DNA from: JASMTM01 sp046483075
GTDB lineage: Bacteria > Thermotogota > Thermotogae > Petrotogales > Kosmotogaceae
Assembly (NCBI GenBank): GCA_046483075.1
Contig: JAWODV010000025.1
Coordinates: forward strand, 1 to 25,568
Direction of reading: 5' to 3'
Length of the DNA: 25,568 nucleotides
Shown here: piece after piece, positions 7,572 to 14,694 of the stretch
How the letters are laid out: the number at the start of each line of letters is the position of its first letter
Position numbering within the stretch: the stretch's first letter is position 1
Translations under genes and position numbers: made by a program
Notes under the pieces: model-generated
Seen by the model: only the letters and a program-made list of their open reading frames with translations
The model's database searches: none
What the model was told of the DNA's origin: nothing

Positions 7572-8346
7572 TGTTATTTCTCCTTCTGTTTATATGTTCT
7601 AGTGCTTCAAGATAAATCTTTTCGTAATTTTCAAACTCATACCATTGATATTTAACAGGGTGGCTTATCACCAGATCACTTTTTGATCGCTCCTCATCAA
7701 TTATGTATTTTTCCTTCCATCGATCCAGAAAGTATAGAAGCTCAAGCTGATCTTTGGGTTGATTACTTTTTTCTTTAACGAAATCACTTGATATTACAAA
7801 ATCTGCTCCAAGCTTTCGAGCTTCTATTGATGGAACCGGACAGGTAACACCACCATCTACAACCTCCGTTCCAGCAAGCTGTACCGGTTTGAAAACAGCA
7901 GGAACGGAAGAGCTTGCCATTACAGTTTCAACCAAAAATCCTTCAGTAACCAGAATACTTTCGAATGAAAGAATATCGTATACTACTATTCCAAGTTTAA
8001 TATTACAGTCAGAAAAAGTCCTTTTACCAAATAGCTTTTTGAAAAATGGATAGTATTCATCCGTACTCACCAGAGATCTGTTAAGTATACTCCAGAGGTT
8101 GGGACCTTCCACCTTTTTTAAATATTTTTTCATCATTGGAAGTTGATCATCGACAGCTTCTGCAAACTCAGAATATACTTTTTCCCAGCTTCCATGTAAT
8201 GCATAAAGCGCTGCTACAATTGCGCCAGCTGAAGAACCCGTAACAACTTCAATTTTGAAGTTATTTTCTTCAAGCAATTTCAATACTGGTATGTGAGCAA
8301 AACCCTTTGCACCACCAGCAGCGAAAGCTACACCGTTTGTCTTCAT
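7549..8346 (-). CDS. Patatin-like phospholipase family protein
   Basis: A 265-residue lipid acyl hydrolase of the patatin/RssA type, expected to act on phospholipids or other acyl esters with a Ser-Asp dyad. The oxyanion-hole motif AGGAKGFAHIPVL is near residues 10-22, the nucleophile elbow GSSAG near residues 38-42, and the catalytic aspartate motif VVDGGVTCPVP near residues 160-170. No signal peptide is seen, so it is probably cytoplasmic. The length suits the short bacterial RssA-like proteins. It ends inside the start of the divergent paralogue and begins 71 bases after the alpha/beta hydrolase gene, so the three may be co-transcribed. The physiological substrate is not known. Confidence 0.9.
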   Translation of the reverse strand: MKTNGVAFAAGGAKGFAHIPVLKLLEENNFKIEVVTGSSAGAIVAALYALHGSWEKVYSEFAEAVDDQLPMMKKYLKKVEGPNLWSILNRSLVSTDEYYPFFKKLFGKRTFSDCNIKLGIVVYDILSFESILVTEGFLVETVMASSSVPAVFKPVQLAGTEVVDGGVTCPVPSIEARKLGADFVISSDFVKEKSNQPKDQLELLYFLDRWKEKYIIDEERSKSDLVISHPVKYQWYEFENYEKIYLEALEHINRRRNNIENFIRR

Positions 8347-8417
8347 TAAAGCACTTACCTTTCAAAGAAATTTATCTAAGGTTATCATGGAGTTGAATAT
8401 TATTTTCACATAAAAAA

Positions 8418-9188
8418 TTATTCGATCTCAATTTCCAGTATACTAAAGAATTTTTCTTTTACAAATTCCTCATTCCATGGAGTGTGTCCACATCTCTCTA
8501 AAGTTATTACCTTTACGTCTTTAACAATTTTAGATAGAGGTTTAATAACTCCCTTTAAAGGATGAGGATCATAGGTTCCATGAATAATTGTTATGGGACA
8601 GGTAACATTTATTACATATCTCAAAAGCTCACCAGAATTTCTGAGTTTCTCAGCTTCATTCCATATTGAATTGTGTAACTCCAGAGAAAAAGTTTTATTT
8701 TCCTTTACTTCAACCGGTCTATAAGAATCCGTTTTATTGAACTGATAAAATAATTCTTTAATGCTCTCTGGATTATTCTGCTCACTTAATGAATCTAAAA
8801 TTGTCTTAAATTTTTTTCTTTCCTTTTCATCTAATCTGTTTAAACGAGTTTTCATAATATCTTTAGCATAATCCGGTTCAAAGGGAGCACATCCAACCAG
8901 AATTAGTTTTTTTACTAATGATGGATTCACAGAAGCAAACATAATCGAAAGCCATGCACCCCAGGAATGTCCAATAAGGGTTATAGGTTTATCAGCATTT
9001 TTAACAATAATGCTTGTTAATTGATAAACTAGCTCATCTATCGATGTTTTTGTTTGTAACGGTTCAAGCGTTCCAAATTCTTTAGAAAGTTGTTTGGCCA
9101 CTGGATACATGTCACCAAGTGCTCCAGGGCCTCCATGTATTACTGCTGCTATAAATGGTTGTTTACCGTGCTTTCTGAGATCCTTCAA
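8418..9188 (-). CDS. Alpha/beta hydrolase, proline iminopeptidase-like
   Basis: A 256-residue alpha/beta-fold hydrolase. An HGGPG oxyanion motif (about residues 18-22) is followed by the nucleophile elbow GHSWGA near residue 72. The acid is probably the aspartate in HGTYDPHP, and the base the histidine in ERCGHTPWNE near the C-terminus, so the triad appears complete. HGGPG is typical of proline iminopeptidases and related hydrolases, but the length is short and substrate type (ester or peptide) cannot be decided. The TTG at 9188 is chosen because AGGTGA lies five bases upstream; a GTG three codons earlier lies within that ribosome binding site. It is the first gene of a probable operon with two patatin-like genes. 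Confidence 0.85.
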   Translation of the reverse strand: MKDLRKHGKQPFIAAVIHGGPGALGDMYPVAKQLSKEFGTLEPLQTKTSIDELVYQLTSIIVKNADKPITLIGHSWGAWLSIMFASVNPSLVKKLILVGCAPFEPDYAKDIMKTRLNRLDEKERKKFKTILDSLSEQNNPESIKELFYQFNKTDSYRPVEVKENKTFSLELHNSIWNEAEKLRNSGELLRYVINVTCPITIIHGTYDPHPLKGVIKPLSKIVKDVKVITLERCGHTPWNEEFVKEKFFSILEIEIE

Positions 9189-9197
9189 AAAAATCAC

Positions 9198-9411
9198 CTA
9201 ATTTTTAAACTTTGAGATAGTGACTAACACATAATTTTTATATTTGCTACAATAATAATTGTAAGGTATCCAAAATAAAAATTCTATTAAGCATAGTTTT
9301 ATATATTGCATTAAACTTCATAAGAATCATATGGGTTGAGAATAGACAGTATTTGTATAGTTTTAAAAAAGTATTTTCCAACCCCAATGTTCTTTTAATT
9401 GAGGTGTTCAA
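9198..9411. promoter_or_regulatory. Divergent intergenic region with weak promoter candidates
   Basis: This A/T-rich 214-base gap separates divergent genes. For the minus-strand hydrolase, TTACAA (9264-9259) and TATAAA (9242-9237) are 16 bases apart. For the plus-strand MATE gene the best -10 is TATAGT at 9356-9361, without a good -35 at normal spacing. It is flanked by an inverted repeat, GGGTTG (9333-9338) and CAACCC (9379-9384), which could be a regulator site or an RNA stem. All of these assignments are tentative. Confidence 0.35.
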
Positions 9412-10788
9412 ATGAAACTAACAAGAAGATCAGAAAGATTGGGGTATGAACCAATTTTTCCTCTTTTAGTAAAATTAGCAATTCCATCAGTTATTTCAAT
9501 GACTGTTCAGGCAATGTACAACGTCATTGATAGTATATATATTGGTAGACTTAGTACTGAAGCATTGTCAGCGCTTTCACTAGCTTTCCCCATTCAGCTG
9601 ATAATAATTGCTCTTGGTGCTGGAACTGGTATTGGAACCAGTTCTCTAATATCAAGGCTTCTTGGCAGACAGAAAGTACATGAAGCCAATAATGTTGCCC
9701 AACATGTTTTGTTTATCTCAATATTTTATGCAGTAATAATTTCAACTGTGGGAATCTTTTTCACCAGAGAAATTGTTAGCCTTTTTACAGATAGCGAGGT
9801 GTTAATAGGACTAACAGTACAATACATAAGAATAATTATGGTAGGTTCTATCGCTGTATTTATTCCCATGTTATTTAATAACATACTTCGCGGTCAGGGA
9901 AATACTATGGCACCCATGATAGGTTTGATTGTTGGAGCAGTGTTTAACATTATACTAGACCCATTTCTTATCTTTGGACTCTGGTTCTTTCCCGATCTTG
10001 GCATAAGGGGAGCAGCTTACGCCACGATAATTGCAAGAGCTTTGTCAGGTACAATTGTTACAGTGGTGCTTCTCAGTAAAGATAGCCAGGTTAGGCTTAA
10101 TATCAAGGAATTTAGATTCGAATTTAAGATTATAAAAGATTTATACGCTGTAGCCCTTCCAGCAATGGTAATGCAATTTGTTGCCAGTTTTATGATAGCT
10201 GGGCTAAACAGAATAATTGGCGGGCTAAACACTCTTGCTTTGGCTGTTACAGGTATTTATTTTAGGCTACAATCTTTTGTGTTAATGCCTGTTTTCGGTT
10301 TTGTTCAGGCTTACATGCCGATAATAGGCTATAATTATGGTCACGAAAACCCTGATCGTATGAAAGAAACAATGAAAATCAGCCTGGTACTTGCTTTTAC
10401 CTTCACTTTTGCTGCATTCATTATTTTCCAGTTATTTCCCGAAGGTTTAATAAAACTGTTTAACGATGACCCGGAGCTAGTCGAAATTGGGGTAATTGCA
10501 CTTAAAAGAATAAGCTATGCTTACCCCGTTATAGGTATTGCAATACTTGGTTCAACAACATTTCAGGCTATTGGAAAAGGCTTGCCAAGTCTAGTTATAT
10601 CAGTTATGAGACAAGTTGGTTTTCTCTTACCTATCGCTTATGTTCTTAGCAGAACTACTGGACTGGAAGCAACATGGTTTGCCTTTCCAATATCAGAAGG
10701 AATTTCCATAATTGTACTTTGGATTTGGTTGAAAAAAACACTTAACAAATATTACGCACAATATGGTGAAAAAGGATTATTGAAATAG
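9412..10788 (+). CDS. MATE family multidrug/Na+ exporter
   Basis: A 458-residue polytopic inner-membrane transporter of the multidrug and toxic compound extrusion family, which exports cationic compounds in exchange for Na+ or H+. About twelve hydrophobic segments fill the sequence in two similar halves. The first half contains LAIPSVISMTVQAMYNVIDS, IYIGRLSTEALSALSLAFPI and the GAGTGIGTSSLISRLLGRQ loop; the second begins at ALPAMVMQFVASFMIAGLN. Length is normal. The ATG follows GAGGTG with six bases of spacing. It faces away from the hydrolase gene and leads a run of plus-strand genes. The actual substrate cannot be deduced; a metabolite or oxidised compound is as likely as a drug. Confidence 0.93.
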   Translation: MKLTRRSERLGYEPIFPLLVKLAIPSVISMTVQAMYNVIDSIYIGRLSTEALSALSLAFPIQLIIIALGAGTGIGTSSLISRLLGRQKVHEANNVAQHVLFISIFYAVIISTVGIFFTREIVSLFTDSEVLIGLTVQYIRIIMVGSIAVFIPMLFNNILRGQGNTMAPMIGLIVGAVFNIILDPFLIFGLWFFPDLGIRGAAYATIIARALSGTIVTVVLLSKDSQVRLNIKEFRFEFKIIKDLYAVALPAMVMQFVASFMIAGLNRIIGGLNTLALAVTGIYFRLQSFVLMPVFGFVQAYMPIIGYNYGHENPDRMKETMKISLVLAFTFTFAAFIIFQLFPEGLIKLFNDDPELVEIGVIALKRISYAYPVIGIAILGSTTFQAIGKGLPSLVISVMRQVGFLLPIAYVLSRTTGLEATWFAFPISEGISIIVLWIWLKKTLNKYYAQYGEKGLLK

Positions 10789-10833
10789 AAATTTTCGAAG
10801 TAAAATATTTTTCTTAAAAATGGGGTGAGTGAA

Positions 10834-12543
10834 GTGGTAGAAAAAATTAAGAAAAAAGATAGAAAATTCATCAGCAGGCACAAAGATTTTGGTGACTGGG
10901 AAACAGTAAAAGCAGAACTGGAAAAACTTATAAACTATGAGATTAATAGTACTGAATCTCTAGAGAAGTTTCTTGAATATTACAGTGAATTTTTTTCTGT
11001 ACTTCAGGAGAAATTTGCCTGGAAGTATATTAACATGACAAGACATGCCAATGATGAAAGCAAAAGAAAAGCTTTCAATGAGTTCTTTTCAGATATTTAT
11101 CTAAAGGCTGAACCATATAGAATAAAACTCTTAAAAAGATATCTGAATAGTCCTTACAGGAAAAAACTTGACAGTGATAGGTATGAAAATTTTGATAGAG
11201 TTGTACAGCGTTACGTTGAAGCATTCAGTGAAAAGAATATACCCTATGAGAAAAAAGAGAAAAAACTCGCTTCTCAATATGGATCAATAATTGGTTCGTT
11301 GACTGTTGAGTACAAAGGTGAAGAATACACGCTAATGCAGTTGAGAAAATTCCTTCAGGATCAAGACAGAAATGTTCGCGAAGAAACCTGGAAGCTTACT
11401 ATGAAAAAAGTGAATTCAGTAAAGGATAAATTAGAAAAGCTCTTTGATGAACTCAAAGAAACTAGGGTTCTGCAGGCAAAAAACGCTGAGTTCGATAACT
11501 ATAGAGATTTTATACATTACAAGAAGGGCAGATTTAGTTACTCAGTTGATGATATATTTACTTTTCACAATTCAGTAGAAAAAATTGTTGTCCCCTTTGT
11601 AAAAGAATATAATCGCAAACGAATAAAAGAATTAGATATTGATACATTGCGACCCTGGGACCTTGATGTTGAACCTTCAGGCAGAAAACTAAAGCCCTTT
11701 GTAACTGTTGATGAATTCATAGATAGTGCAATAAACATACTAGGAAAAGTGGATGGAAAGTTTGGAAAAAACTTTGAAAAAATGAAGATTTCCGGATTAC
11801 TCGATCTTGAAAATAGAAAGGGGAAAGCCCCGGGCGGATACAATATGCCACTATATGAAACAGGTGCGCCCTTTATTTTTATGAACGCAGCCAAACTTCC
11901 AGGAGATGTTAGAACAATTCTCCATGAATCCGGACATGCCATGCATTCATTTTCAACTGCCGATGAATGGTTAATTAACTACAAAAGCACTCCTCATGAA
12001 GCAGCAGAACTGGCATCAATGTCAATGGAACTTCTAACACTTGATCACTGGAAAGACTATTATTCAAATGAAGAAGATTATAAGATAGCTAAAAGAAACG
12101 AGTTGTTTGGAACAATAGCCTTTTTACCATGGTGTATGACCGTTGATGCTTTCCAGCAGTGGATCTATACAAATCCTGATCACAACCCTGAAGAACGTAA
12201 TGATTACTTCGCCAGTTTACTTGATAGGTTTAGTATTGGAGCAAGTTGGGAAGGGCTTGAAAAATATAAGAAAATCCGATGGATGATTCAGCAACATATC
12301 TTTACCAGCCCCTTTTATTATATTGAATATGGAATCGCGCAGCTTGGAGCTTTGGCCGTTTACAGAAATTATCGCAAAAACGGAAAAGAAGCCATTGAAA
12401 AATATAAGAATTTTCTTAAACTTGGCTATTCAAAATCGCTGAATGATTTGTATGAAACAGCTGGAATCAGGTTTGTTTTTTCAGAAAGCTACATAAGCGA
12501 ACTGGTAGAATTTGTAAAGGAAGAACTAGAAAAACTTAACTAA
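10834..12543 (+). CDS. M3 family oligoendopeptidase (PepF-like)
   Basis: A 569-residue cytoplasmic zinc metallopeptidase of family M3, which cleaves short peptides and is thought to recycle oligopeptides. The zinc site is HESGH at residues 364-368 in the context RTILHESGHAMHSF; the third ligand is probably a glutamate in the following PHEAAELASMSMEL segment. The long helical N-terminal part and the C-terminal ASWEGLEKYKKIRWM and YYIEYGIAQLGALAVY segments are typical of the M3B group. The GTG at 10834 is preferred because GGGGTGA lies five bases upstream; a GTG three codons earlier would overlap it. No signal peptide. It follows the MATE gene by 45 bases. Confidence 0.92.
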   Translation: MVEKIKKKDRKFISRHKDFGDWETVKAELEKLINYEINSTESLEKFLEYYSEFFSVLQEKFAWKYINMTRHANDESKRKAFNEFFSDIYLKAEPYRIKLLKRYLNSPYRKKLDSDRYENFDRVVQRYVEAFSEKNIPYEKKEKKLASQYGSIIGSLTVEYKGEEYTLMQLRKFLQDQDRNVREETWKLTMKKVNSVKDKLEKLFDELKETRVLQAKNAEFDNYRDFIHYKKGRFSYSVDDIFTFHNSVEKIVVPFVKEYNRKRIKELDIDTLRPWDLDVEPSGRKLKPFVTVDEFIDSAINILGKVDGKFGKNFEKMKISGLLDLENRKGKAPGGYNMPLYETGAPFIFMNAAKLPGDVRTILHESGHAMHSFSTADEWLINYKSTPHEAAELASMSMELLTLDHWKDYYSNEEDYKIAKRNELFGTIAFLPWCMTVDAFQQWIYTNPDHNPEERNDYFASLLDRFSIGASWEGLEKYKKIRWMIQQHIFTSPFYYIEYGIAQLGALAVYRNYRKNGKEAIEKYKNFLKLGYSKSLNDLYETAGIRFVFSESYISELVEFVKEELEKLN

Positions 12544-12563
12544 TAATTATGAAGGTGTTTTAA

Positions 12564-12938
12564 ATGGAGGAAAAAAAGCCCATTCAGAAAGAGGCTGAAA
12601 AACGTACACATCTTGCAAACGAACGTACAATATTAGCCAATGAAAGAACATTTAGCGCCTGGGTCCGAACGGGTCTTGCTTCGGTTGTTGCTGGACTGGG
12701 TATAGTTAAATTCATCGATGATTTCAGCTCTATTTCACATTTACTTGCAGTAATAATCGGAGTTACCTTTGTAGGACTTGGTACTTTCTTATACATAATC
12801 GCATTCTGGAGATATTTTTCAGTCTACAAAGAAACAAAGACAAGTGTTGGAAAAAATACTCCATTATGGATTTTAACAGTTGTATTAGCAATACTTTTAT
12901 TCGTGAGTTTTATCACAATGATTCTGATTTTCTACTAG
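12564..12938 (+). CDS. DUF202 (YidH-type) small membrane protein
   Basis: A 124-residue integral membrane protein. The conserved DUF202 signature is visible as RTHLANERTILANERTFSAW immediately before the first membrane segment; the repeat of the LANERT unit is notable. Three hydrophobic segments lie at about residues 32-51, 57-82 and 101-124. The family has no established biochemical function. The ATG is preceded by GAAGGTG and lies 20 bases after the peptidase stop, so the two are probably co-transcribed. Confidence 0.9.
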   Translation: MEEKKPIQKEAEKRTHLANERTILANERTFSAWVRTGLASVVAGLGIVKFIDDFSSISHLLAVIIGVTFVGLGTFLYIIAFWRYFSVYKETKTSVGKNTPLWILTVVLAILLFVSFITMILIFY

Positions 12939-12963
12939 ACCAAGAAAATCAATGTTGCTAGAT

Positions 12964-12977
12964 GGAGGAAAAATATT
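12964..12977 (+). promoter_or_regulatory. Ribosome binding site that sets an ATT or ATA start
   Basis: GGAGG at 12964-12968 is followed after six bases by ATT (12975-12977) and after nine by ATA (12978-12980), both in frame with the YcaQ-type gene. No ATG, GTG or TTG occurs in this frame between the upstream stop at 12936-12938 and a TTG at 13029, which has no ribosome binding site. Confidence 0.65.
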
Positions 12978-14180
12978 ATAGATATTACAAAAAAGCAGGC
13001 GAGAAGGTTTCTTCTTTCCTATCAAAGATTGCTGCCATCAAGTCAATTAAAGGGTAAGGAAGGGATAATTAAATACTTTAATCAAGTGAGAACAATTCAA
13101 TATGACCCCCTTAATAAAGTCGGGAGAAATCCAGATCTTGTTCTTCAATCAAGGATTAGTGATTACAAACCTTATTTGCTAAAAGATCTTCTTTACAAAG
13201 ATAGAAAACTCATTGACGGTTGGGATAAGAACCGTTCGATTTATCTTATAGAAGATTGGCCTTTTTTTGAAAGATACAGAATACGCTCTGTTAATCGAAA
13301 CAGAGATAACAGGCACATTGGAAAAATTATTGATCTGGTACGACAGACAATTCACAATAAAGGACCCTTGTCTTCAATTGATCTGGAATTCGATAAAAAA
13401 ATTGACTGGTCCTGGTCTCCTACCCGGGCTGCTAGAGCGACTTTAGAATCCATGCAAACTGGCGGAGAATTAATAATTTTCAACAGAATTGGAACAAGAA
13501 AAATATATGACTTTACTGAAAAACACTTACCCGATGTTGTACTAAATCAGCCCGATCCAAACAAAACTGATGAGGACTTTATTAAGTGGCTGGTATACAG
13601 AAGAATTGGAAGTATCGGATTAATGTGGAATCGTTCAGGAGATGGCTGGTTGGGCTTTCACGATATAAAGAAGAAAGATAGATCAAGGGCCATTTCAGAA
13701 CTGCTTAAAGAGGGGAAGCTTATTGATGTAAGCATAGAAGATATCAATACGCCTTTTTATATAAAAAGTGATAAGGAAGAGCTATTAAAAAGCATTCTCA
13801 TTAAAGATCAAAATAACAAAAAGGCATTCATCATTGCTCCGCTGGATAATCTTTTATGGGACAGAAAGCTGGTAAAAGAGCTGTTTGGTTTCGAATATGT
13901 ATGGGAAGTATACAAACCGGCAAATGAAAGACAATTTGGTTATTATGTACTACCTATACTTTACAACGATAAATTCATCGCCAGATTCGAACCAGTTTAT
14001 AACAGTAAGAAAAAAGAGTTGGTAGTAAAAAATTGGTGGTGGGAATTAGGTATTAATCAGAAAAACTTCATAGATGCAATTAAAGACTGCCTTAAAGATT
14101 TTATGAAATATCTGGGTGCAACGAAAATAAAGATTTATGATAAAAAAATTGCTAAGTGTTTAGATGATTATCCAAATTGA
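12975..14180 (+). CDS. YcaQ-type DNA glycosylase homologue (winged-helix DNA-binding)
   Basis: A predicted 401-residue protein of the HTH_42/YcaQ superfamily, whose studied members are DNA glycosylases acting on alkylated bases or interstrand crosslinks. From the proposed ATT start it reads (M)IDITKKQARRFLLSYQ, matching the usual N-terminal helix with its QARR segment. IQYDPLNKVGRNPD (about residues 41-54) contains Q-Y-D, consistent with the QxD catalytic motif of the YcaQ/AlkX branch. Winged-helix repeats follow (FIKWLVYRRIGSIGL), then the conserved FIIAPLDNLLWDRKLVKELFGF and GYYVLPILYNDKF. A conventional TTG start at 13029 would remove about 18 residues, including QARR. It lies 36 bases after the DUF202 gene. 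Function is inferred from the family; the start codon is the uncertain part. Confidence 0.82.
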   Translation: MIDITKKQARRFLLSYQRLLPSSQLKGKEGIIKYFNQVRTIQYDPLNKVGRNPDLVLQSRISDYKPYLLKDLLYKDRKLIDGWDKNRSIYLIEDWPFFERYRIRSVNRNRDNRHIGKIIDLVRQTIHNKGPLSSIDLEFDKKIDWSWSPTRAARATLESMQTGGELIIFNRIGTRKIYDFTEKHLPDVVLNQPDPNKTDEDFIKWLVYRRIGSIGLMWNRSGDGWLGFHDIKKKDRSRAISELLKEGKLIDVSIEDINTPFYIKSDKEELLKSILIKDQNNKKAFIIAPLDNLLWDRKLVKELFGFEYVWEVYKPANERQFGYYVLPILYNDKFIARFEPVYNSKKKELVVKNWWWELGINQKNFIDAIKDCLKDFMKYLGATKIKIYDKKIAKCLDDYPN

Positions 14181-14554
14181 TCATTAAGAGCTCTTCAGGA
14201 AAACTGATGCTGCTTACCACTGATCAAATAAATGGCAGTAAATATTTATCTAACTATGTTCACTATTTGCAAGTTCAGTAAAGATAACTCTCAACTACTT
14301 TCAAATATCTTTCACTTGATACCAAGCATTCTGGTATAAATATACGATATAGATAAGAAAGAAATATTATTAAGTTAAAACTTTAATTATAAGTTATATT
14401 CATTTAGTTACATCAAATGATTAAAATTAAATAATCAGTAATCTTCATTTCCTTGTATTTAAATTATGTGATTGCTTACTGACTGTCACTAAACTTGACA
14501 CAATTCTATAATTTTTATTGATTTGTCCAGAGCTTAATAACTCACTTATGATCT
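14181..14554. other. A/T-rich non-coding gap
   Basis: No gene is supported here. It contains a 10-bp palindrome AAGAGCTCTT just after the preceding stop (14186-14195) and a 6-bp inverted repeat ATACCA/TGGTAT with a 7-base loop (14319-14337). Neither is followed by a T-tract, so no clear terminator for the preceding genes is visible. TTGACA at 14495 and TATAAT at 14507 are only six bases apart and do not form a promoter together. Confidence 0.6.
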
Positions 14555-14583
14555 TTGGAATAAAAGAACATTAGGTTTATAAT
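14555..14583 (+). promoter_or_regulatory. Promoter of the histidine kinase-receiver-HD-GYP operon
   Basis: TTGGAA at 14555-14560 and a perfect TATAAT at 14578-14583 are separated by 17 bases, a near-consensus housekeeping promoter. Transcription would start near 14590, leaving a leader of about 105 bases before the kinase ATG. Confidence 0.72.
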
Positions 14584-14600
14584 TAATGAGATTAAAAGAT

Positions 14601-14643
14601 TTCAACGTTATGTTGAATTTGTAAAAAACATTTGATGTTTTTT
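14601..14643 (+). promoter_or_regulatory. Two hairpins in the kinase operon leader
   Basis: TTCAAC/GTTGAA (14601-14617, 5-base loop) is followed by AAAAAACAT/ATGTTTTTT (14623-14643, 3-base loop) and a T-rich run. The second stem ends in U residues like a weak terminator but contains only two G-C pairs. The pair could tune leader stability or premature termination. It does not resemble a c-di-GMP riboswitch that I can recognise. Confidence 0.4.
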
Positions 14644-14694
14644 TATTTTTGCTCTTTTTGGTTTACAAATTACATTATTTAATGGAGCATTCTT

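Noticed and set aside
14207..14281. A 24-codon open frame after the YcaQ-type gene
   Set aside because: Only a weak AGGAAA precedes it, the product has no recognisable feature and the surrounding DNA looks non-coding.
14495..14512. TTGACA followed by TATAAT
   Set aside because: Both hexamers are perfect but only six bases separate them, so they cannot serve one promoter.
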